A DNA stretch of 18,504 nucleotides, from positions 1 through 18,504 of the forward strand of contig JAUWYK010000037.1 in NCBI GenBank assembly GCA_030615865.1, in the 5' to 3' direction. Each line of letters opens with the position of its first letter. Position 1 is the first letter of the stretch. Below, one piece after another: positions 7,606-15,600 of the stretch. Both the position numbers and the translations under genes were made by a program. The DNA comes from Dehalococcoidia bacterium. Lineage in GTDB: Bacteria; Chloroflexota; Dehalococcoidia; Dehalococcoidales; JAUWYK01. Below the pieces are notes generated by a model that saw only the letters and a list, made by a program, of their open reading frames with translations, was not told where the DNA came from and did not search any database.

Positions 7606-8718
7606 ATGTCCACTTTGCGAATGGTACAAACACAATCCCTGCAGATGCGACAGGAACTAAGCCAGGTTCTCCGAATGGAGCAGGCTAACCTGCTGGAGAT
7701 GCCTGAGGATGAGTTTCAAAGACTCATTGCCGAGATAGAGAGGAATCCTCTTTTTCAAAGGCTTTACCAGAAGGAAAAGCTAATCCGCCGCCAGGGATTT
7801 CCCAGAACTGATATTTCCTCCGGTTTCTATGAACTTAAGGAAGAGATAATAGCCAATAAAGGCTCCCCCGATGTTGAGTCCCTTTTGCTGAATAAAGAGC
7901 ATATCGTTCGTGAAATACAGAGGTTGGGGCTGGAGAAATTCAAGCAGTATTTCCTATTCCTTGAATCGGGGATGACCGCGGAAGAAATCGCTAGGGAATG
8001 TGATATGGCAGTTTCAGAAGTTCAAAAAATCAATAGCCTTATCGATGATTTTTCCATCTCGAGCGAGTTTTATAACCCTTCTGCTCTCAGCTCAGAGGCG
8101 ATTCACTATTCCAAGGTTGCCACGGTGGAGAAGGATGGAGAAGGCTTTATTATCGGCTACTTTTCAGCTTCCTTCGCTCGAGGTCGATACTCCATCAATT
8201 ATGAGAGATTCGAGGAGTTGAAAGCGGCTGATGCCTTCACCAAAGCTGAGAGCAAGGAAGCCAGGCAGCTATTCAGGAAGCTGGAACTAATCAATAGCCG
8301 TAAGGACATACTAACTCAGATATTGCAAAATATTATTGACCAGCAGGCACTTTATCTGGAGTCTGGTGATTTGAGGGCTCTTCTACCATTCAGCCAAAAG
8401 AAACTAGCCCAAAAGATTGGTCAAGCCCCCAGCTCGGTAAGTCGTGCCATTAGGGGCAAAAGCATTGACACACCCTGGGGCGAAGAAATCCCCCTTAAAC
8501 ATTTTTTCCCCAACCCGAAGAGGTTCAGAAAGGAACTGCTCAGGCAGCTCCTTGAAACCGAGGAGGGACTTCTCTCCGATGAGGCAATCAAGGTAAAGCT
8601 GCGGGAGAAATTTGGCGTGGCTATCTCCCGACGCTCAGTAGCCAACCTGAGAAAGGAGCTAAAAATACCTGCAGCGTGGAGGAGAAAACAAGCTTTAATT
8701 CAGCAGAGGAAATTATGA
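7606..8718 (+). CDS. rpoN: RNA polymerase sigma54 factor, compact and divergent
   Basis: A 370-residue sigma54: it directs RNA polymerase to -24/-12 promoters and needs an AAA+ activator. The N-terminal region I (TQSLQMRQELSQVLRMEQANLLEM) is a divergent form of the usual glutamine/leucine segment. The core-binding part is short. The DNA-binding domain is clear: PSSVSRAIRGKSIDTPWG (275-292) matches the usual SVSR...K.I.TP.G motif, and SRRSVANLRK (341-350) is an RpoN box with 5 of 10 residues of ARRTVAKYRE. Length is well below the usual roughly 450-500 residues, mostly from the acidic linker and core-binding region. ATG 7606 has GAGG 6 bases upstream; TTG 7588 is in frame but lacks a good site. 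It starts 49 bases after the HdrA gene, and its stop overlaps the next start (ATGA). Confidence 0.88.
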   Translation: MSTLRMVQTQSLQMRQELSQVLRMEQANLLEMPEDEFQRLIAEIERNPLFQRLYQKEKLIRRQGFPRTDISSGFYELKEEIIANKGSPDVESLLLNKEHIVREIQRLGLEKFKQYFLFLESGMTAEEIARECDMAVSEVQKINSLIDDFSISSEFYNPSALSSEAIHYSKVATVEKDGEGFIIGYFSASFARGRYSINYERFEELKAADAFTKAESKEARQLFRKLELINSRKDILTQILQNIIDQQALYLESGDLRALLPFSQKKLAQKIGQAPSSVSRAIRGKSIDTPWGEEIPLKHFFPNPKRFRKELLRQLLETEEGLLSDEAIKVKLREKFGVAISRRSVANLRKELKIPAAWRRKQALIQQRKL

Positions 8719-9944
8719 CCAACGAACTCACCTCAAAGAGCACATGGCAGCACTGGAAGGAAAGCAGTGCCAGAAAAATTACTGAATGGCTACCGGGGGA
8801 CCAGAGGTCAAGAGGTATGCGAAGTCCTCATTTCTGGATAATCGCTGCTCTAATGGCAGTTCTTACGCTCGTTTACTATGCGGGACACACTCCTTTAGCC
8901 CACTTCGGAGGCTTCTTGACCTGTGCTTATCCTCACGACATACATCGGACTTTGTTTTTGCTCCCCATAATCTACGCCGCTGTGGCTTTCAGGAGCTGGG
9001 GAGCTTTAACTACTTCGTTTCTTTTCCTATGTGTTGTGTTGCCACGTCCTTTTCTCTGTAGCCCATACGTTGCTCCACTGCTTAGGCCACTTCTCTTTGT
9101 CCTGTTTACAGCTTTCCTCGGCTTGTTGACAGCGATGCTAATAGATCGGATGGAAAAAGAAAAAAAGGCTCATGCTGCCCTAAAGGTAGCTCACCAGGAG
9201 CTTAGCGAATATGATAAACGCCTCAGAGAAAACCAGGAACAGCTAATCCAGGCAGAAAAGCTGGCCTCTCTGGGTCAGATGGCAGCCTCTATTGCTCATG
9301 AGGTTAATAATCCTCTGGCTGGCGTCCTCGTCTATACTCAATTGCTGAGCAAAAAAATAGCCGGTGACAATATGTCCAAAGAGATTGCCCTTGACTACCT
9401 ATCGAAAATGGACTCGGAACTTACCCGTAGCACCAGGTTAATCCGAAACCTTTTGGATTTTGCTCGACAGTCGCCCCCAACCCTCAGGGAGGTTAACCTC
9501 AACGATGTCGTCAACCGAGCCCTTGACCTTGCTGCTCTTTCGGCTGAGCCACAGGGCATCCAGGTAGTAGAAGACCTGAGCCCCTCCCCACCCAAGGTCA
9601 TGGCTGATTTCGACCAGCTTCAGCAAGTCTGCACCAACCTTATCCTGAATGCCATTCAGGCAATGCCTGACGGGGGCAGGCTAACCCTGCACACCTCAGC
9701 CGATAATAGTCAGCTCAAGATAGAGGTTCAGGATACCGGCTGTGGTATTTCTGAGGAGAATATGCGCAAACTCTTTACCCCCTTCTTTACTACCAAAGGT
9801 AAGGGAAAAGGAGTAGGCCTTGGTTTGGCGGTGGCTTATGGAATTATCCAGCGCCATCACGGCAGAATAGAAGTGCAAAGTAAGGAGGGAGAGGGTACTA
9901 CTTTTACTATCTATCTACCCTTGCACCATGAAGAAAAAGGTTAA
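8715..9944 (+). CDS. NtrB-type membrane histidine kinase
   Basis: A 409-residue sensor kinase. Residues 38-143 form about four membrane segments; there is no separate GAF or PAS domain, so sensing probably happens in or at the membrane. A coiled stretch (145-185) leads to the HisKA helix with SLGQMAASIAHEVNNPLAG, H195 being the phosphorylated residue. The ATPase domain shows NLILNAIQAM (N312), DTGCGI (340-345) and the lid KGKGVGLGLA. This kinase class normally partners NtrC-type activators, and the next gene is one, overlapping by 17 bases. ATG 8715 is chosen over ATG 8676 because it forms the ATGA overlap with the rpoN stop and has a GAGGA site 4 bases upstream. Its membrane module resembles that of the other kinase in the window. 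The signal is unknown. Confidence 0.92.
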   Translation: MTNELTSKSTWQHWKESSARKITEWLPGDQRSRGMRSPHFWIIAALMAVLTLVYYAGHTPLAHFGGFLTCAYPHDIHRTLFLLPIIYAAVAFRSWGALTTSFLFLCVVLPRPFLCSPYVAPLLRPLLFVLFTAFLGLLTAMLIDRMEKEKKAHAALKVAHQELSEYDKRLRENQEQLIQAEKLASLGQMAASIAHEVNNPLAGVLVYTQLLSKKIAGDNMSKEIALDYLSKMDSELTRSTRLIRNLLDFARQSPPTLREVNLNDVVNRALDLAALSAEPQGIQVVEDLSPSPPKVMADFDQLQQVCTNLILNAIQAMPDGGRLTLHTSADNSQLKIEVQDTGCGISEENMRKLFTPFFTTKGKGKGVGLGLAVAYGIIQRHHGRIEVQSKEGEGTTFTIYLPLHHEEKG

Positions 9945-11292
9945 GATTCTTGTAGTTGATGATGAAGCCATCGTCCGTGAATCGCTTCGTGATTGGCTGA
10001 GCGATGTTGGCTACGAGGTACTTACCGCAGAGAATGGCCCCCAGGCTCTGGAGATTATCCAAAAAGAAGAGCCCAGAATCGTTATTGCTGATTTGGTGAT
10101 GCCCGGAATGGACGGTCTTGAGCTGCTAAAGATGGCCAAGGAAATATCCCCCAGCATTGAGGTGATTATCATCACTGCCTATGGTAGCATCCCCACCGCT
10201 ATTACCGCCATGAGGGAAGGTGCTTATGACTACATCGAGAAGCCCTTCTGCCCGGAAAGGGTAGAGCTACTGATTGAGAAACTGGTGGAGCACCAGGAAC
10301 TAATCGAGGAGAACCTTTCTCTGCACCGGAGATTGGAGGAGCGTTACCGATTTGAGAATATCATCGCTAAAAGCCCAAAGATGCAGCGGGTGATTGAGGT
10401 AATTAAGGTGGTGAGCAAGAGCAATGCTACGGTATTGATTACCGGCGATACTGGCACTGGGAAGGAGCTGGTGGCACGGGCTATCCACTCCCAGAGCTAT
10501 CGCCGGGGCAAGCCCTTTATTGCCGTCAGTTGTGCTGCCCTGCCCGAGAGCCTGCTGGAAAGCGAGCTATTTGGTCATGAGAAAGGCTCTTTTACCGGGG
10601 CTTACGCCCAAAAGAAGGGGAAGTTTGAAGTGGCTAACCGGGGCACCCTGTTTCTGGATGAGATTGGCGAGATGAGCACCAACATCCAGGTTCACCTGCT
10701 CAGGGTCCTGGAGGAGAAAGAATTCACCAGGGTTGGCGGCAATGAGCTAATTAAGGTCGATGTAAGGGTCATATCAGCGACTAATAAGGATATGAAAACG
10801 GCGATAGCCAATGGACAATTTCGGGAAGACCTTTACTATCGGCTAAACGTGGTTAACATTGAATTGCCTCCGTTACGGGAAAGAACAGAGGATATTCCTC
10901 TGTTAGCTCAGCATTTCTTGAAAGGGTTCGCCCTGGAAAATCAGAAGGAAATCGCCGAGTTTTCCCCCCAGGCCACCGATTTTTTGTTGAGATGCAAGTG
11001 GCCAGGCAACGTCCGGGAACTGGAAAATGCTATTGAAAGAGCGGTCATCTTAACCAAAAATTCTTGTATCGAGATTGCTGACTTGTCCCCACAGAACTTG
11101 GTACCGGCTGGCTCAACTTTACCGGGGAGAAACCTTAAACAGGTGGAGAAAAACCATATCCAGGACGTCCTGACCGAAACCGGGGGGAATTATACTGGGG
11201 CGGCTAGAATCTTGGGTATTTCCAGAATGACCCTCTATAATAAAGCCAAGGCATATGGATTAAACGTAAAGAAAATAGACGGTAGCCGATAA
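9928..11292 (+). CDS. NtrC-type sigma54-dependent response regulator
   Basis: A 454-residue activator that, when phosphorylated, uses ATP hydrolysis to open sigma54 promoters. Receiver 5-120 with D55 as phosphoacceptor (IADLVMPGMDG), T83 and K105. AAA+ domain 143-375: Walker A GDTGTGKE (173-180), the sigma54-contact loop GSFTGA (220-225, a common variant of GAFTGA), Walker B LFLDEIGE (241-248), and FREDLYYRLNV with the arginine-finger region. A Fis-type helix-turn-helix closes it (NYTGAARILGISRMTLYNKA, 421-440). ATG 9928 lies inside the kinase gene (17-base overlap) and has no good ribosome site, so it is likely translated by coupling. A terminator follows 38 bases after its stop. The sigma54 factor two genes upstream is its likely partner, and the -24/-12 promoter just downstream is a likely target. 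Confidence 0.94.
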   Translation: MKKKVKILVVDDEAIVRESLRDWLSDVGYEVLTAENGPQALEIIQKEEPRIVIADLVMPGMDGLELLKMAKEISPSIEVIIITAYGSIPTAITAMREGAYDYIEKPFCPERVELLIEKLVEHQELIEENLSLHRRLEERYRFENIIAKSPKMQRVIEVIKVVSKSNATVLITGDTGTGKELVARAIHSQSYRRGKPFIAVSCAALPESLLESELFGHEKGSFTGAYAQKKGKFEVANRGTLFLDEIGEMSTNIQVHLLRVLEEKEFTRVGGNELIKVDVRVISATNKDMKTAIANGQFREDLYYRLNVVNIELPPLRERTEDIPLLAQHFLKGFALENQKEIAEFSPQATDFLLRCKWPGNVRELENAIERAVILTKNSCIEIADLSPQNLVPAGSTLPGRNLKQVEKNHIQDVLTETGGNYTGAARILGISRMTLYNKAKAYGLNVKKIDGSR

Positions 11293-11329
11293 TTTTTGAC
11301 ATTTAAACTTTCTGCTTAAAGCGGAGAAG

Positions 11330-11364
11330 AGGCTATCCTGACCATTCGGGATAGCCTTTTGTTT
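11330..11364 (+). terminator. Rho-independent terminator after the NtrC-type gene
   Basis: AGGCTATCC (11330-11338) pairs with GGATAGCCT (11349-11357) around a short loop, followed by TTTGTTTT. It ends the rpoN-kinase-activator transcript and insulates the next gene, whose own sigma54 promoter begins at the last T residues. Confidence 0.82.
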
Positions 11365-11380
11365 TGGCAAGCAAATTGCA
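11364..11380 (+). promoter_or_regulatory. Sigma54 (-24/-12) promoter of the cysteine-rich response regulator
   Basis: The stretch TTGGCAAGCAAATTGCA fits the sigma54 consensus YTGGCACG-N4-TTGCW with one mismatch (A for C in the -24 box). The key GG (11366-11367) and GC (11378-11379) are exactly 10 bases apart. Transcription would begin near 11391, directly before the GGAGGTGA ribosome site of the gene at 11407. Position, spacing and the terminator just upstream all agree. A sigma54 factor and its activator are encoded next door, which raises confidence. The activator's binding site was not identified; it should lie upstream, around the end of the NtrC-type gene. Confidence 0.85.
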
Positions 11381-11406
11381 CCTAAGTAAGGTGGAGGTGA
11401 TAAAAG

Positions 11407-12483
11407 ATGGAAAAACAGACAGTCCTGAGGGAAGAAGAAATGAAACCGATATTGATAGTAGAGGATGAAGCCATCACGAGGGAGTCTCTCCGAGAGTGGT
11501 TAACCTATAGCGGTTACCGGGTGGAGACTGCCAAGGAGGGAGAGGAAGCGCTAGAAGCTATTGCCGAGCAGGACTTTGGTCTTGTCATCCTTGACCTGAG
11601 GTTGCCGGGAAAGGACGGGATTGAGGTATTAAGAGAGGCTAAGGAGAAAAGACCGCAGCTTAAGGGAGTCATTATTACTGCCTATCCTGCAGTAGAGACA
11701 GCATTGGAGGCAATGAAGGAAGGTGCTATTGATTATTTGCCTAAACCCTTTGACCTTAATCAACTTGAGAAAATAATCCGGGATACTCTGGGACCAGTCC
11801 AGGTAAAGATACAGCCAAAGGCTGCCCCTGAAGGGGCTATAGCCCAGCCGCCGGTAGTAGAAGAGGTGAAAGTTGAGGAGGCGAAGGTTGAGGAGGCTAT
11901 AGCTATCGCCCCGGAGGAAATCCCGGTTCACCTCAAGCAGGGCAAGGCTCACTTTGAGGCTGGTCGCTATGCCGAGGCACTAAAGGAATTTGAATCTATC
12001 CTCAGCATTGCCCCCGGCAATATCGAGACCCGGGTCTGGATCCGAAAGACGAAGCAGGCGCTAGCTGAGCCGAAAGTTGAGGCAGTGGCTGAAGGGGAAG
12101 CTGCTCCTGTTGCCGAAGAGGTCAAGCCCAAGGAGTGCGTCTGGATGAAGATGGGGTTGGTGGCTTACCGCCTCTGCACCCGAGACTATGATTGCCTCAC
12201 CTGTGAGTTTGACCAGATGATGCAGGAGAAAATGGCCAGTGGGGAAACCCCGGAGCTTGACCAGGCGCTGGAGCGATTTAAGGAGCTGCCGGGTAGTCAG
12301 AGGCTTTGCCGCTACGCTATCAAGGGTGATGTCTCCTACCGGGTTTGCACCCATCTCTTCCAGTGTGTCACCTGTGAGTTTGGTCAAATGATGGAAGATG
12401 CTCTCCAGCAAAAGCTGGCTAAGCTAGCGGCACGACGGGAGGCATTACTCAAAAAGGAGCGGCGGGTTCAAGCTAAGGCATAG
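11407..12483 (+). CDS. Response regulator with TPR-like segment and twin cysteine motifs
   Basis: A 358-residue receiver protein without a DNA-binding domain. The receiver (13-130) has the acidic pair E19-D20, phosphoacceptor D63 (VILDLRLPGKDG), T91 and K113. A proline/glutamate/alanine-rich linker (135-172) leads to a single TPR-like helix pair (175-205, HLKQGKAHFEAGRYAEALKE) and a second flexible linker. The C-terminal third carries two copies of C-x12-C-x5-C-x2-C: cysteines 244, 257, 263, 266 and 301, 314, 320, 323. Each copy reads roughly C..M/A..G...YR.CT...C.TCEF.QMM. The same type of motif occurs on other anaerobe signalling proteins, but its ligand is unknown; a metal or iron-sulfur cluster is plausible. 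ATG 11407 has GGAGGTGA 6 bases upstream. It is probably transcribed alone from the sigma54 promoter at 11364. Confidence 0.88.
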   Translation: MEKQTVLREEEMKPILIVEDEAITRESLREWLTYSGYRVETAKEGEEALEAIAEQDFGLVILDLRLPGKDGIEVLREAKEKRPQLKGVIITAYPAVETALEAMKEGAIDYLPKPFDLNQLEKIIRDTLGPVQVKIQPKAAPEGAIAQPPVVEEVKVEEAKVEEAIAIAPEEIPVHLKQGKAHFEAGRYAEALKEFESILSIAPGNIETRVWIRKTKQALAEPKVEAVAEGEAAPVAEEVKPKECVWMKMGLVAYRLCTRDYDCLTCEFDQMMQEKMASGETPELDQALERFKELPGSQRLCRYAIKGDVSYRVCTHLFQCVTCEFGQMMEDALQQKLAKLAARREALLKKERRVQAKA

Positions 12484-12657
12484 CTAAAGGTCCAGGCCTA
12501 GTATAATAGGAGACCGGAACAGCATTGTACACAAGTCCAGAATGTGTAGTTTGGGTAACAAAAGCTTGTATTGTTGCCCAATCACACAAAGTAGCGGAAT
12601 CTTCAGCCTCTTGTTGTCCTTCAGGAAGCAAAAACAAAACTGCCGGTCGTTCCGCTT
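12484..12657. other. Convergent intergenic gap with hairpin and insertion-sequence-end-like motif
   Basis: Two genes converge here. The gap holds GTCCAGAATGTGTAGT at 12535-12550 (a motif repeated elsewhere in the window). Directly after it is a 10-bp hairpin (12551-12560 with 12572-12581, one G-T pair, 11-base loop). The hairpin has no clear T run on either side, so its use as a terminator is uncertain. A second inverted pair, AGCGGAA (12593-12599) and TTCCGCT (12650-12656), has a 50-base loop. No gene is recognised. Confidence 0.45.
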
Positions 12658-15600
12658 CTATGCGAACTCCCTAGGAATGAGAGCGGCAATTTTAGCTGTA
12701 GCAACACCAACTACTGAATCTGCGGCGCCATAGTAAACCAAGATTTCGTCCTCGGCATCTAGTATCTCCTTATTAGCTTCCAGCGGCACTGCCCCACAGG
12801 TAAAAACCACATTGTGTACCCAGTGCTTACCGACTTCTCCTACTTCATACCTTTCCTTAGGTTCGAGAACGAAATTGGGCGAACGATAAATGAGAGTTGT
12901 TGGATCGGATAAATCAAGCAGCATCACTCCTAGCCGGTAGACATGAGAATGGTCGGCACCATGATAGATAAGAAGCCAGCCATATTTAGTCTTGATTGGC
13001 TGAGCTCCAGCACCAATTTTTGCCCCGTCCCATACCATTCCTGGCCGAGATCCGGCTAGTATTCTATGTTCTCTCCGGGGCCAAGGACAACGAAGATGGG
13101 GAGAAAAGGTTATCCATATATGCGGTTCAACGCGGTGAAGCATGGCAAACCGCCCATCAAAGCGTTCGGGAAATAAAGTACCATTCTTATCAGTAAACCC
13201 AGGGAAAACTAGGCCGTGTCTTCGCCAGGCTCCCCAGCGATAGTTCAAGAAATCATTAACGCTGATAGAAGCTAAGGCAATTTGAGCAACTAAGCTACCA
13301 TAAGCAGTATAAAGCATGTAAATGCGATCGCCGATCAGGGTCAATCGAGGGTCTTCACACCCTTTCTCCTCACTCTTGCCCTTTGGCTCGAATATTGGTT
13401 TTTCTAGCCTTTGGCTAAACTTGAATCCATCTTCACTTACGGCCAGCCCAAGGCGAGAGATATTATCCTGTCCCACAGCCCGATAAACGAGATAAACCTT
13501 ACCATTGAGATTTATGGCACCTGAATTCAATACATATTTTGATTCCCACTGGTGCTCCTTGATGGGCTCAAGTATGGGATTTCCGGCAAAACGGATTAAC
13601 TCCCCTGCCTGAGGCTGCTCTGGAGTGACAATTTGTTTTGATATTACTTCCTCGGCTTCTCCTACTCTCCCAAGCAGAATAGGGGATAAATCCTCCCATT
13701 CCCTGCCCTGCTCCATAAGCTCCACGATCTTTCCCTCTATTACCTCATCTTCACCTCCCACCGCTTTGAAATACTCGGTGACAAATTCTCGTGAAGACCA
13801 ATCCCGCTCCACATGTAGGGAAAGAGGGGTGGGTAATCCTGTTCCTCCCTTAAAGCTATGACTTGCCCAGGTCCAAGCAGAGCAGGGGATAAATGTCCCA
13901 TCAGGAAGTGTCAACGCCAAGTGGTAAGAATCAATCATATTATTGAGAAGGGCGACTAATCTAGCTTTGTCCTCCCCGGCTTCTTGATGAAGCCTATGTG
14001 CCATTTCTCTCATACGGTCAACCAGCAACCTTTGATGCCCGTTTTCGAAGATATTGTGGGCTGATAAGGGGGCTTTCCCCCAATGACCCTCTAGTGAATT
14101 TGTTATTTTTCCGCCGAAGTCTTTCCTTCCCTCAACGAATTTGTACCATATCTTGCCGAATCTCTCGGCCTCGATAACACTCTTGGCAATGGTGGTAAAA
14201 TAACGCAGCTTGGGGAATTCCCCGCCCATGCCCTTGTGCAGATTACTTACCACCACCCGGCCGGTGATTTTATCGAGAGCAGCGGCAGATTCTTTCATCT
14301 CTAGCAGTGAGGGGAATTCTTCATAGCTCACCACCACTGGTTTTACAGCGCAACGTCTGAAATGTTCTGGGCGGATGCTTTCTTTTATCAACGTCCATAC
14401 CAGGTCGAAATATTCCCGCTCCTCAGACCAACTAGCCAGCGCTAAGATGTCGCCAGGTTCATATTCCCCAAGCAGCTCAATAAGGTTACCGTGCCCCAGC
14501 TTGGTGAGCAGGTTGTAGGGGGGATATTGCCGCAAAAGCCAGGAGGCCATCTCGGGGATGAGGGCAAAAGTATCCTGATGGGGGAAATGACGAGATATAG
14601 CCTCCGCTACCTCTCGTACTCCTTCCACCCTAAAGAGGTCTCCAGGCAGGAGAATCTTGTCTATCTGCTCCTCCAGCTGGTGCATAAAATCCCTTATTTG
14701 CTCGGCTATTTCCTGGGAGCTGGCATCTCGAGGGACTTTTAGCCTTTCATGAACAAATTGCTCAAATTCATCCTTGTATTTATGAAAGATGGACTCATAA
14801 ATAGCATTGGCAGTAACTACTTTCCCTTCCGGGGTGTTGATTTCTAGAGGCACCACCAGGGGTACACCGGGAATGAACTCGCGGTAGGTCACTTTAGGCA
14901 CCGGAGGTTTGAAGGCTTCCTCTCTCATTTCCCACGCATCTAGGAAATCTGGCTTTTGGCGAAGAAATTCATCCACCAGCGCCTCAATTTGCCTCTCGGC
15001 TTCCAGGGATGCCAAATGTTCGGCCTCATCGGGGAGAAGGGGGCCCAACTTAGCTCTTAGGGTTTTTATTTTCAGAGCAAAGCCAGCTACATATCCTTCA
15101 TAAAGAGGGACAAAGGAGTTCATCAGATCACCCTTGGCAAATTCCTTGCGAAAAGCAAGATCTAGCAAGAAGTGATAGATAATTTGTGCCCATAGCTTGG
15201 CGGGAAAGTCAAAATATCTAGTCTCAGTTCTGGCCAGTGTTTCCAGTTGCTGATAGACTTCGTTGGGAAGAATCCTCCTGTAGAGTGAGTCAAATCTATT
15301 AAAACCCTGCTTATATTTGGTGACCAGCCGCTGAGGGATTATTCGCACCTCGTCGGGCTGATGTGGCTTTTTAACCCCGAAAGTAGCCAGAGGCTGAAAT
15401 ACAGGCGATGCACCATTCGTCTCTATCTTTTCCCCCCATTCTTTATCAGCCACAATCTGCTCAAATAGCACTCTGGCTATTTGCCGTAGCACCAGTTCTG
15501 TCTTTCCTGAGGGGCCAGGAATCTTTACCCCTAGGTTAGCCTCACCAATCTTGGCCCCGCTGGTAATAGCTGTGGTGGCTAACCAGCTATCTATACCATA

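Noticed and set aside
7608..7660. Cysteine-rich reading (CPLCEWYKHNPCRC) in another frame at the start of rpoN
   Set aside because: Short, ends in a stop, and overlaps the real rpoN frame; chance.
11629..11952. 107-residue minus-strand frame inside the cysteine-rich receiver gene
   Set aside because: It is antisense to a clear coding region, has no ribosome site of note and resembles no protein; a by-product of codon usage on the other strand.
12061..12411. 116-residue minus-strand frame
   Set aside because: Antisense to the twin-cysteine region. The opposite strand has exact repeat cysteine spacing and is plainly the coding one.
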